A DNA stretch of 64,000 bases, taken from positions 3,560,143 through 3,624,142 of the forward strand of contig CM029116.1 in NCBI GenBank assembly GCA_016859345.1. Reading direction: 5' to 3'. Both the position numbers and the translations under genes were made by a program. The DNA comes from Istiophorus platypterus (Eukaryota > Chordata > Actinopteri > Istiophoriformes > Istiophoridae). Under the pieces are notes generated by a model. That model made no database searches, was not told the origin of the DNA, and worked only from the letters and a program-made list of their open reading frames with translations. Positions 42,600-52,419 of the stretch are shown piece after piece; the first letter of the stretch is position 1; each line of letters begins with the position of its first letter.

Positions 42600-42602
42600 T
42601 GA
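42545..42602. repeat. (GT)n microsatellite
   Basis: GT run of about 58 bp with a GCGCGC interruption; further GT runs follow at 42766-42793 and 42919-42952. Confidence 0.94.
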
Positions 42603-42917
42603 GCGAGAGACTGTCTTTGTAGCTGTGGAGACCGTATCAGGCCTTTGCCCGCCTATCTTATCAAGCCAACTGCTCTGGAGGGATGATTGTGTGTGTGTGT
42701 GCAAGGTGACGAACCACCTTACATTCCCACTGGGACTTTAAGCAAGTGACCATTTTTTAAGGTTTGTGTGTATGTGTGTGTGTGTGTGTGTGTTGTCCTT
42801 TTAGAACCCCATTTGTTGTTGTTATGTCATTTAAAAAAAGGTAAAATGATAAGAAAAAGTAGTTTCTGCAGCACCAGTAGCATTGAAGTTAAACAGTGAG
42901 GCTAGAAGCAATTGTCA

Positions 42918-42953
<36 letters not shown>

Positions 42954-43550
42954 CGAGAGCTTGCGTGTTGCCACAGTCTGTATTTTCGAAGCCTCGGGGC
43001 TCACGGTCGCTGGGCTTGACGTGACAGCAGAGAAAAAGGCAGCAAGAGAAAAAAAAATACGTGACAACTGCGACAACACAGGCAGGGCTGGGTTGAGCAA
43101 CCGCAAGTGGAGACAGACAGGTTGATGGGGACAAGGACGCAGACGGGCAGACGGGCAGACAGGCAGACAGGCAGACAGGAGGCCTGGCGACAGGGCATGG
43201 GAGCAGGAGGCCAGGGAAGGGCGGCTTCAGGGACCAAGATCAATGAATTAGATTTTTTTCTATGTTGCTGCAGATATAGAGACAAAGGACCATCAGTGAG
43301 TCGCATAAGTTCCTGTATCAGTGCTCCCTCCTCTTTTCGACAGGCTCCCCTGCTTCAGCCGCCCGTCATCCAGATAAGGATCCGATTGGTCGGTGGAGGC
43401 ACCGTGGCCGGGGGGACGCGTTCGGGATTAGAGCGCAAACACGATCTGCTTCTAATTTCTTCTCAGTTTGTGTTTTGTTGAGTTGCTGATAGTTTTTCTA
43501 GTGCCGGGTCAGAGGCAGGTCAGGCGTCTTTGGAGTGGTCCGGGTCTCGC

Positions 43551-43582
<32 letters not shown>

Positions 43583-43590
43583 CGTGCGTT
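43551..43590. repeat. (GT)n microsatellite
   Basis: GT run followed by GCGTGCGTGCG; about 40 bp. Confidence 0.9.
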
Positions 43591-44476
43591 TGCGTGTGAG
43601 GGCGACGCCCAGGTTCGATGGCCTGTGCAGAGGTCCGCTTTGAGGCTCTCAGTGTGATCCAGCCATGTTTAGTCTACTGGTCCTACATGTCACACACCAC
43701 AGTCATTTGGTTGGGAGCTGTTTCAACAAGGCACCACTACTCCTGCGGCGCCTGCCTCGCCAGCCAGGTGGAAAAAGAGCGAGGGTCTGATTGATTGGTC
43801 GGGGGGGGGGGGGTCTTCAAGGCTCTGCCAACAACAATGCACGATTTGAAAACTGAAATTTTACTGTTTTTTTAACCCAATACGAAATTATTGCGCCAGA
43901 ATTTGTGTCATTGACTGGTTTTGTGGACAGGTGAAAAGTAATTTCGCACAAAATATGTGCAGGACATGACTAAACCTTGCTGTCACAGAAAATCTGTAAA
44001 TTGTAATTTTCAAAAATGTAATACAAGCCGCTTAGATGAAGTTACTTCAAAATCATTTTTTTACTGTATTTTATTTCTGTGTGAGATGCTGAAGGCTTTT
44101 TTTTTTTTTTTGGGTATGATTTTGTGAAATTTTTGAGAAAGTTCTCAGACACAAACTTAAGCCGGTGAAATGGCGAGACGACGCGTCTCCGTGAGAAGAC
44201 AAATGAAGCAAACGCTGAACGTGAGCTGGAGCAGCCGTCGGTGTTTGAGTTGATTTTAAATCGAGCCTGTATCCACGCCGACGCCGAACGGGGAAAAAAA
44301 AAAACAAATGCGCCTTTTCTCCCCACATTTTTTGCCTTTTTAATAAGAAAAAAATGAAACATGAATCATTTAAATCACATTTAAACCAACAGGAACAACA
44401 AAAAAAAAACCCAAAACAATATATTATATCAGCACACTTTCAAAGTTTGAAAAGGAACATAGCTTAAATAAAAGAC

Positions 44477-44800
44477 ATTTCTCTCTGAAACTAAAATATG
44501 CTCAACAAAGGAAATTGCGTGACCTGAAACTTCTGTTTTATCTGAATAATCCTTCAATAGATCAACTATATATTGATCTCCTATCAGATCAGCAGTCGTT
44601 TAAAGAAAAAGGAACTTTTTTTTTTTTTTGCTGGTATGCATTTGTAATTTCTCTCTGAAACTAAAATATGCTCAACAAAGGAAATTGCGTGACCTGAAAC
44701 TTCTGTTTTATCTGAATAATCCTTCAATAGATCAACTATATATTGATCTCCTATCAGATCAGCAGTCGTTTAAAGAAAAAGGAACTTTTTTTTTTTTTTT
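44477..44800. repeat. exact tandem duplication, 170-bp period
   Basis: Two copies (44477-44629 and 44647-44800) start ATTTCTCTCTGAAAC and end in a poly-T run. I see no mismatch over about 140 bp; only the poly-T length differs (14 versus 15). A 17-bp spacer separates them. The unit translates without stops in one plus frame, but the 170-bp period breaks that frame between copies. It may be a retroelement fragment or a recent local duplication. Confidence 0.95.
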
Positions 44801-45624
44801 GCACAGCGAGGGCTTGTCGACATGGTTACACTGACCCCATTTAGCTGATGCATTGACAGTGTAGGGGGGGGTTTCCAAAGTATTGTCGTAACACACACAC
44901 ACACACTTACTAACACACGCGCGCACACTCACAAACGCACACACAAACGCACACACTATCAGCCCACCTGACCCGTGGGAGCTCCATAGTGCAAAGTACT
45001 GTATGTAAATCCTCCAATAGTGCATCTCTCCTCCCTTCCACTGTTAGTAACTGACCCAACTCCCCCATGCACCTCACCAGCCATCTGTTATTCAACATGT
45101 TACAGTCTGTGGGAGAGCGTTTGGACTTCTAATGCTCTCATAAAGGTAACGAAAGGGAAAATGTTGGGGGCCAATGAAAAAAACAGAAACACAACATACC
45201 TTTTTTTTGTTTTTTGTTTTTTTAAAGTTTTTACCACAGTTACTTTGACTCTTTCCTTCTGGCTGCAGAAGAAGTTTTTTTTTTTTTTCGTAATTATTAA
45301 TATTTGTGTTTCCTCCTTGCCTCCCCCAAGGATGAAATTGCTTTTTTTTTTTTTCATCATTACAAATGAAACTACAAATCATTTTTTATGAAAAGTACAG
45401 ACCTCATGAGCTACATTTACACTGACGGATGTCTGATCTGACAGAAACTGGAACGTAGTGTGAAATGTTGTAACAAAAAAAAAAAAAATGTTTTTACCTA
45501 ACTGACACTGCAGTAACACCTGCCTGAAGTAGTAACCTGAAACTCTCCTTTTCTCCGTCTTTAGATAAGGGGGAAAAAAAAGAAAGAAAACCTCACATTT
45601 GGGTTGTAACTTGTCGACAGAGCG

Positions 45625-46119
45625 CTATACAAGATATATTAAAATTTATTCCCTTCATAAATAAATGCAAATATCCTTTTCCCCTCCACATTAGCTCTAT
45701 TTACACTCTATACAAAGCCAATTTTTGCCATGCGCAGTGTCTTTGCAAAAGGAAAAGACGGGATCTGGCATCTGTATCGACTCACAAGCAGACGAGCCGA
45801 ATGTCTTCATCGTCGGTTAAGACCGCTTGTCATGCAGCTCCACTTCACTTTCCTCCATTTCAACCGGTCTCCATGTTAGTCAGAGCTGTTGAAAGGAGGA
45901 AAAAGAAAGAAAGAAAAAAAAAAAAAGGTCTTTGGTCCCTAAAACACGGCGGCCATTTTAGATGGGGAGGGTCTCTCCCAAGGCCGGAGAGGGAAGGAAC
46001 GAGGGAGATAAAGTGAGCTTGGGTGTCCATTTTAGTAAAGGCGGAGGGAAAGAGGGGTCTCCATCTCGGCTCGCCGCTACAGACAGGTGTGCGCGTGGGC
46101 GGGCGGTCGGGCGTCCATA
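45625..46119 (-). other. foxa3: probable foxa3 3' UTR
   Basis: Roughly 0.5 kb follows the foxa3 stop on the minus strand before a canonical AATAAA (45645-45650). The segment is non-repetitive apart from a purine-rich A/G tract near 45896-45927. The exact cleavage site cannot be seen from the sequence, so the distal edge is an estimate. Confidence 0.55.
45645..45650 (-). terminator. candidate foxa3 poly(A) signal AATAAA
   Basis: AATAAA on the minus strand (TTTATT on plus), about 470 nt after the foxa3 stop codon. It is the first canonical hexamer I noticed downstream of the gene. Position and motif fit, but no transcript evidence is available. Confidence 0.5.
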
Positions 46120-47448
46120 TTAGGAGGCGTTGAGCACCGAGCGACTGTACAGAGTTTGGTAATAAGCACCTGAGTCCATGGTGGCCGGCCCAGGGCTGTC
46201 GTAGATCTGCTTGGCTCCCACGGGGGAGCCACCGGCGTAGCTGTTGTAGGCCATCACCTGGTCCTGGTAGGACTTGAGGTCCATCTTCTGCTCGTTGGAC
46301 ATGAGGTTGGTGATGGAGAAGGGGTGGTTGAAGTTGTAGTGGGGGTCCAGGGACTTGAGGGCGTCGTTCTGTAGGTCCATGTGCTGCTGCATGGCGCCGG
46401 GCAGGAGGTGGGCGCCACCCGCTAAGGACTGGGAGTGGAGGAGCGGGTTGGAGGAGGAAGAGGTGGCGGAGAGGGACAAGGAGGACGGAGGGATGGAGGA
46501 GGAGGCGGAAGAGGAGGACGGAGGCAGGGAGACTGGCGGGCTGTGGAGATGCGAGGAGGACAGCGGAGGGCAGTCTAGCGGGACCAGGGAGTTTCTGGGA
46601 TGCGGCTGGTCATCCGACGAGCCCGGATGGGAGTTGTCCGAGTGGGCGGAGTCGGCTCCCTCCGATCCGCCGGCGGGGCTGCGATCCTCCACCAGGTGAT
46701 CTCCGCCATGGCCTCCTTTCCCCGAGCCCACCTCCTGGCTCTTGCCGCCTTTCTTTGCCATCTTGTCCTCGATCTTGAAGCGTTTCTGGCGCCTCAGGTA
46801 GCAGCCGTTCTCAAACATGTTGCCCGACTGCGGGTGCAGAGTCCAGTATGAGCCTTTGCCTGGCTTGTCTGGCGAGCGAGCCACCTTCACGAAGCAGTCG
46901 TTGAAGGAGAGCGAGTGGCGGATGGAGTTTTGCCAGCGCTGCTGGTTCTCACGGTAGTAGGGGAACAGGTCCATGATCCACTGGTAGATCTCGTTCAGGG
47001 TGAGCATCTTGCTGCCGCTCTGCTGGATCGCCATGGTGATGAGGGAGATGTACGAGTACGGCGGCTTGGCGTGGGTCAGGGAGCGCCGGTAGGGCTTCGG
47101 GGGGATCTCCTTGGGCCCGGCCCTGCTCAGGGTCCCGGTGGAGGGGTATCCCAGTTGGCTCATGGACTGGCCCATGTTCTGGTAGTGGGACAGGGAGCCC
47201 AGGGAGCCGGGAGCGGCGGGGCCCAGCTGAGTGAGAGAGCTGGAGCCGAGGGACGAGGCCACGGGGGAGAGGGACATGTGTCCTGGCCCCGAGCCCATGG
47301 AGGCCAGCGGAGAACTGCTGAGGCTGGAGCTGGGGTACGTCATGTTCATACCTGCGGGGGAGGCGGTGGCCGGGTTCAGGTTGATGTAGCTGCCCATGGA
47401 GCCCATGGAGCCCAGACCAGAGTTCATAGTGCTGGGAGAGGAATACAT
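46120..47448 (-). CDS. foxa3: foxa3 coding exon 2 (forkhead box A3), contains the forkhead domain
   Basis: This exon encodes residues 25-466 of a 466-aa FOXA-class pioneer transcription factor that binds DNA in the nucleus and opens chromatin in endoderm and liver lineages. The reading frame is open from the acceptor (CTCTCCAG before ATGTATTCC, minus strand) to the stop at 46120-46122. The forkhead domain spans about residues 150-249, beginning HAKPPYSYISLI, with the recognition helix NSIRHSLSFNDCF near 198-210 and wing 2 ending RRQKRFKIEDK. A Ser/Gly-rich N-terminal transactivation region precedes it. C-terminal FOXA-specific motifs are present: HPFSITNLMS near 399-408 (conserved region II, the Groucho/TLE-type contact) and the terminus LYSRSVLNAS. 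That terminus is closer to FOXA3 (LYSRSLLNAS) than to FOXA1 or FOXA2, and irf2bp1 next door agrees with human FOXA3-IRF2BP1 adjacency. An upstream in-frame extension of the open frame is intronic. Confidence 0.96.
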   Translation of the reverse strand: MYSSPSTMNSGLGSMGSMGSYINLNPATASPAGMNMTYPSSSLSSSPLASMGSGPGHMSLSPVASSLGSSSLTQLGPAAPGSLGSLSHYQNMGQSMSQLGYPSTGTLSRAGPKEIPPKPYRRSLTHAKPPYSYISLITMAIQQSGSKMLTLNEIYQWIMDLFPYYRENQQRWQNSIRHSLSFNDCFVKVARSPDKPGKGSYWTLHPQSGNMFENGCYLRRQKRFKIEDKMAKKGGKSQEVGSGKGGHGGDHLVEDRSPAGGSEGADSAHSDNSHPGSSDDQPHPRNSLVPLDCPPLSSSHLHSPPVSLPPSSSSASSSIPPSSLSLSATSSSSNPLLHSQSLAGGAHLLPGAMQQHMDLQNDALKSLDPHYNFNHPFSITNLMSNEQKMDLKSYQDQVMAYNSYAGGSPVGAKQIYDSPGPATMDSGAYYQTLYSRSVLNAS

Positions 47449-48907
47449 CTGGAGAGGAAGAGGAGCACAGCAACATCGTTCACACTGAGCCCCAGAGGAA
47501 AGGTCTATGTACGTGTCACACAACAAGGATTACAGCCAGTTTAAATAGTAAAATGGAATGAGCCAATATTGGCCTAAATATTGATTTCTAACTTTTTATA
47601 AACATAAAACATGAACAGCTCCGTCTCGATTATTTGATTTTTTTTTTCTCTCTGAAACGAATGTCAAGCCTGAGAGGAAAAAGCGGTTTTGACTCCCCCA
47701 TTAAAAAGAGAGAGAGAGAGGGAGAAAAAAAGAAAAAAAGTGGCTCCTTATCAATGCACAATGAAGCTCTCAGTGCGCGGAGAGGGGACATGGATTTCAC
47801 ACAGCGATGTTAACCTGAAAATGCGTAAAAAGCGCGTCACGGTGCATCTCGGTTCAGACGGCCTCCTCCGTTGGAGAAAAAAAGGCTCCGTTTTTATCTC
47901 CTGCTCTGTTTATTGGGTTTGACAAAGACGGATTATTTCCTGATAAATTGCCCACTTATCTTTTTTTTTATAATGTTGAAATCTCAAAAAGCCTTTAACG
48001 TGAGGGATTTTTCTTAAACGCCAAAAAAGAAAAAGAAAACCAAATCCAAACGGGGACATGAGGATCCGCGCGTCGGTCCGTTTCCTCGTTGGTTAAATAT
48101 TATCAGACTCTTTTCTTCTCGGTAATTTCATCAGGTCGAGCAGAGGTGAGAACTGAAGCCGCTGATAGAATTAACTCTAATTGAATTAGTCGCCGAAAAA
48201 GAAAGAAAGAAAGAAAGAAAGAAAGAGAGGGAAAAAAGAGTCTTGTCACATTAGCACCTGAATTGTTTCGACACTTGAGCGGCCGCAGGGACACAAAGGA
48301 AGGGAAGGAACGGGGCCTGTTGATGAGCTAACGTCTTTTTAAAAATGTTTTTAATGCACAATTTATGGCCTGGATTTTTATCATTAACTCCGGATCACAT
48401 ATACCAGAACATTTCAAATCGAGGCTTTAGGTGACGAGGCTTTGTTGCCAAATAATAGTTTTTCTAATATTATTTAAATGAAATAACAACTGGTATTTTT
48501 TTAAAAAAGTAGAATATATAAAGACTTTAACTTTGGTGTTTTTCTCTTGCGGTGTCAAGTCAAGCTTTAAGGTGCGCCGTGATACACCATATTACCTTAT
48601 TGAACCCATAAAGATATTTTTTGTGTTACTCCTATTTTATTTCCACACATACTCAGGGTTTTTATTGTAAAGTTTTCATAATATTATTTTATTATTATTG
48701 TTATTATTATTATAATTTTATTTAAGAGTTGACTGCAGCTTTTTTTTTCGAGTCCTTCTGAAAACGTGCGCAAGCGAAAAAATTTCACAACTTTTTTTTA
48801 ACCCAAGTCCATCGCGGAGAAACGTAAACAGTGAGATTTATTTATTTACTTTATTTGTTTGTTTATTAGGCCTATTGCTGTTTTTAATTTTGTGAATGCG
48901 TCTTTAC
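47449..48907 (-). other. foxa3: foxa3 intron 1 (1,459 bp)
   Basis: Single intron between the two coding exons with GT at the donor (48906-48907) and a pyrimidine-rich acceptor ending CAG at 47449. It holds a (GAAA)n tract at about 48198-48232 and long AT-rich stretches. Close to the donor is a cluster of forkhead-like motifs at 48824-48870. No second exon or RNA gene was recognised inside it. Confidence 0.9.
48198..48232. repeat. (GAAA)n microsatellite in foxa3 intron
   Basis: Tetranucleotide GAAA run of about 32-35 bp inside foxa3 intron 1. Confidence 0.93.
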
Positions 48908-48979
48908 CTCGCTGCCCTCGCTGTAGAAAGTATTCCACTCGGGTAGATCATGGGTTTCCATCTTCACAGAGCTCAACAT
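48908..48979 (-). CDS. foxa3: foxa3 coding exon 1 (24 residues)
   Basis: A short exon, too small for an ORF scan, encodes MLSSVKMETHDLPEWNTFYS plus EGSE and ends in a phase-0 donor (GAG then GTAAAG on the minus strand). FOXA proteins share this start: an M-L-x-x-V-K-M-E core followed by an acidic/aromatic stretch, with a conserved intron directly after it. Joining to exon 2 at its phase-0 acceptor keeps the frame and gives a 466-aa protein. The start ATG is at 48977-48979. The second ATG (residue 7) is also conserved in the family, but the longer start is the usual annotation. Confidence 0.93.
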
Positions 48980-49445
48980 CCCCAAGACAAATGACTGGAG
49001 GAGGAGGAGGAGGACTCAGCTAGGACCTGGATTACAAAAAAAAAAAAAAAAAATCGAAATAAAATCCTTCGACAAAACTGGAAGTATTCGGGGGAGAAAA
49101 ATCCAAACATACGGTTGTTTCCTTTCGCCGAAAACGGGGGAGGAAATATAACTCGAGCCAAAACTTCGTGATGAGGAAAAGAAGCCCGACTCAAGCGGCG
49201 ACGTGACGCTCAGCTCCCGGGAATAGTAAAGTCAATATTTCTGATATGTCAGTCATCCATTGTTTCATAAACTTGGTGCCGTTGTGGCGCAGCAGATGCG
49301 GACTTGTGCTCCTGGCCCGTGTCTCTCCCTCACTCACTCTTCCTCTCTCTCCTCTTCCTCTTCTATCCGGCGGGGGCCTCTGAACGCAGGCGGACGTGTA
49401 GCTCGCAAATAGAGCACGGCAACCCGAACGCCCACATATTATAGG
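48980..49445 (-). promoter_or_regulatory. foxa3 5' UTR and proximal promoter (GC-rich, TATA-like element)
   Basis: Region directly upstream of the foxa3 start on the minus strand. A TATA-like TATAATAT lies at 49436-49443 (minus), flanked upstream by a GC-rich stretch. If used, it places transcription start near 49410 and a 5' UTR of about 430 nt. A (GGA)-type purine repeat lies just upstream of the ATG (48996-49014). A FOXA-type site matching 10 of 11 bases of the classical HNF-3 consensus TATTGAYTTWG lies at 49230-49240. Assignments are by motif only. Confidence 0.5.
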
Positions 49446-50873
49446 GCCCCGGCGGGGCCCCGCCCCCCCTTCTCCTCCTCCTCACCACATTTGAATAGCG
49501 CGTTAGGACACGGCCAGGAAGGGCCCGGCAGAAAAGCCGATGTGGCCCCCTGGCGTGCTGTATATTGGCCCGGCGGCTGCACCGGGGCCACCCGGACGAG
49601 CGACTCTCCCGCGGTCTCTCAGGAGCGGAGCGGAGAGGAGTTTATTTCATTATTACCTTCTTAATGTAGCTGTGAGGTTCATGAGGGCGAGCTGCTCATA
49701 TGGTCAAAAACTGATTATCAAGACTGTTTCTAATCTGCTGCTGCGTCACACCTGTTTTTCTTTCTATAAGGAAAATGACAAAATTAACGACTATTTTTAA
49801 AAACGTGCTCATATTGAATTTTTTCTTGAATTATGTTAATTTCTGCAGTTTTTTTTTTTAATTAAAAATGAAATGCGCTCGAAAAAAATTAAATCAGACG
49901 TTTTGATCAACAGAATATTTAATTCTGATTAAACACACAAAAAAAAAATCCTGGAGATTGAATAAATTAAACTGGGGGGGGGGGCAATTTTGTGACGTAC
50001 GCGCGCGCGCGCCGCGGGGCGTGAAAGCTGTTAATTCCCTCGGCTATCACTTCTCTGGGGTCTGGGGGCTTCGGTGGTAACAACCTCCAAACTTATTCCG
50101 GATCCTGGGCTTTTATAGTTGTGTTTTCCCCCCTTTCCTTTCTCTCTCATCAGGAAAATATTTGACTATCAGGTAAAAAGAAACTTTGACTATCAAAAGA
50201 AAAGAATATCAGATAACCACAGATCCTAATCAGAAAAACGACAAAACCACTCAAGCCACGGCCACAGCCGCCGCTGACAGTCCAGCCCAGAGCAGCTTAA
50301 GTAAAACTGGCTCTTCCCACATGGACCCATATAGAGTCCACTGAGATAAGATCGGTATCACAACGTAGAGGGGCAACAGACCGAGCGTTTTGTTGGTGCG
50401 TAAACGGTGCGTGGATGAAGGCTCCGCCATCAGCCTGTGCAGTCATATTATTCAGTATCACCCAAGCTTCACATGCGGCAAGAGGATCATTGGGGTTTTT
50501 TGTTCAGTTCCCTTTGGCTCAACTCGATGCTGCCGCGCATAAAGCTGCGGTTAAACCGTGAGAGACCTCCTCTTCCTGGGAACCTCTCGGAGACCCCCTT
50601 TTCCCCTCCATCCAAAGGAGGCATTCGAGAAATACAATAAATAATGTAATCCCGGTGTTAATGCATAGGGGCTCTTGTGTTGTGGAATACACATCGGGGC
50701 CCGGGATGCAGACGGAGGCCTGTGAATGTCAATGCCTCCGCCTAATGGCCGGTCAATGGGGATGTAATTGATGCGCAGGCGGGAGGTCGACGGGATTTAG
50801 ACGGTGAGAAAAAAAAAAGATCCCTGAGGAAACGCGAAGTAACAGGAAGGGGTGTTGGCGCGCAGACGCGCAA

Positions 50874-50917
50874 TGTGTGTGTGTGTGTGTGTATAAATAT
50901 ATATATATATATATACG
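50874..50917. repeat. compound (GT)n-(AT)n microsatellite
   Basis: A GT run passes into an AT run; about 44 bp in total. Confidence 0.92.
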
Positions 50918-51365
50918 TTTTTAGGACCGATTCAGGGTCGGTGCGTAACGTCGGTGGGCAGTGTTCCCGTCCACAGGCCACCGATGGTCCGATGAGAACG
51001 AAGACTACATATTATTCATCAGTCAGTTGGGCCCAGACACTTGGAGAGTCAAAGCAGAGGCGCACTGAAGCTGCTCCGGCTGCAGGCGGAGGCCCAACAC
51101 TTTACTATTATTTCACTTTATGTTGGTTTTGCCTTTATTTCTTTTTTATCTTTTCAGGAAAAAATGCCAACGTTTTGATGCGTGAACAGCTGTGACGGAC
51201 GTAGCTGCTGTGTGGCCTTCACGGGAAACCGCGTCTTCAGGACACTCTATTCCGTCGTATTCCTCCGATGATCAGTCACACGACGCCTTTTTTCAGCATC
51301 TGCCAACAGATCATCGGCATGATCAGCCCCTCGCCGCCACATTTCAATCACAGCTCTGACGGAAT

Positions 51366-51375
51366 TTTATGTATT

Positions 51376-51471
<96 letters not shown>

Positions 51472-51485
51472 AGCTTTTATGTATT

Positions 51486-51563
<78 letters not shown>
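51366..51563. repeat. duplicated compound (GT)n-(AT)n microsatellite
   Basis: A unit made of TTTATGTATTTG, a GT run and a long AT run with one internal TGTACA is repeated twice in direct orientation (51366-51474 and 51477-51563). Confidence 0.93.
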
Positions 51564-51567
<4 letters not shown>

Positions 51568-52396
51568 CCCCCCACACACACTCACACACTCACACACACA
51601 CCACGTCAATCAGACTCTCCGCAGGCCGCCTGTAAAGTCCCGACGATTATCGCCTGTTTGCAAAAGGCTGTGAAGTCGATTAACACGTGGAGCGAGGCCA
51701 ACACCTCAGTGTCTGTAATGATGTAATTAAGCCTGAAAGGGATGATCTTTCTTTTTTTTTTCTTTAATCTTAACGGTGATGTAGTTGTAGATTTTATTCT
51801 TTACTGCCGAACTTCCGTGTCCAGAACGTTGAGGCAGAACAACAAGGTTCCTCACTAACGTCGTTAGGAGGAACCAGAAGATCTTTGTCCCAAAATCCAT
51901 CAGTTTTCAGATCCTCGGATTAATGGAAAAACAACAGATAGTATGAGAGCTGTTTACGACCTGAGATGGAGGTTAGTCCGACCCCTGAAGCAACAGAACT
52001 AACTCGCACACACACCTTGGTTTATTTATGACTTATATATTTTTAAATTTGATCATTTATCGAGAAATGATTTTTGCGCACATGTCGCTGAGCTGTGCGC
52101 TCCGGTATTTCTGGGCCACGACGCGGCGCGCTCCGACCTCGCCCCTCACCGGGCATCATAGATTGGTGTAACGCTCCTTTAAGGTCCCCGCCTTTTGTTT
52201 TTTCCCCCCAACTCACATTTAGTCACATCCTCTCTCCGCGGGCCGTTTCTCATGCCAATGGGCCCTTCCATCGTCCATTAACACCTCTATAATTGGTTTA
52301 ACAAAGGCTGTAACGAGCAGACACTAATGGAGGAAACGGCAGATCGGCCTGCCGGGAGCGCGACGGCCGGACGGTGGGGAGGAATAATCACCCCCC

Positions 52397-52419
52397 CCCC
52401 CCACACACACACACACACA
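52397..52419. repeat. short C-run and (CA)n microsatellite
   Basis: A C homopolymer followed by a CA run of about 20 bp. Confidence 0.85.

Noticed and set aside
46915..47544. 209-residue frame antisense to foxa3 exon 2
   Set aside because: Shadow of the GC-rich forkhead exon; the sense strand encodes a clear FOXA domain.
51268..51726. 152-residue frame of Tyr-Ile repeats
   Set aside because: Direct translation of (AT)n; not a gene.
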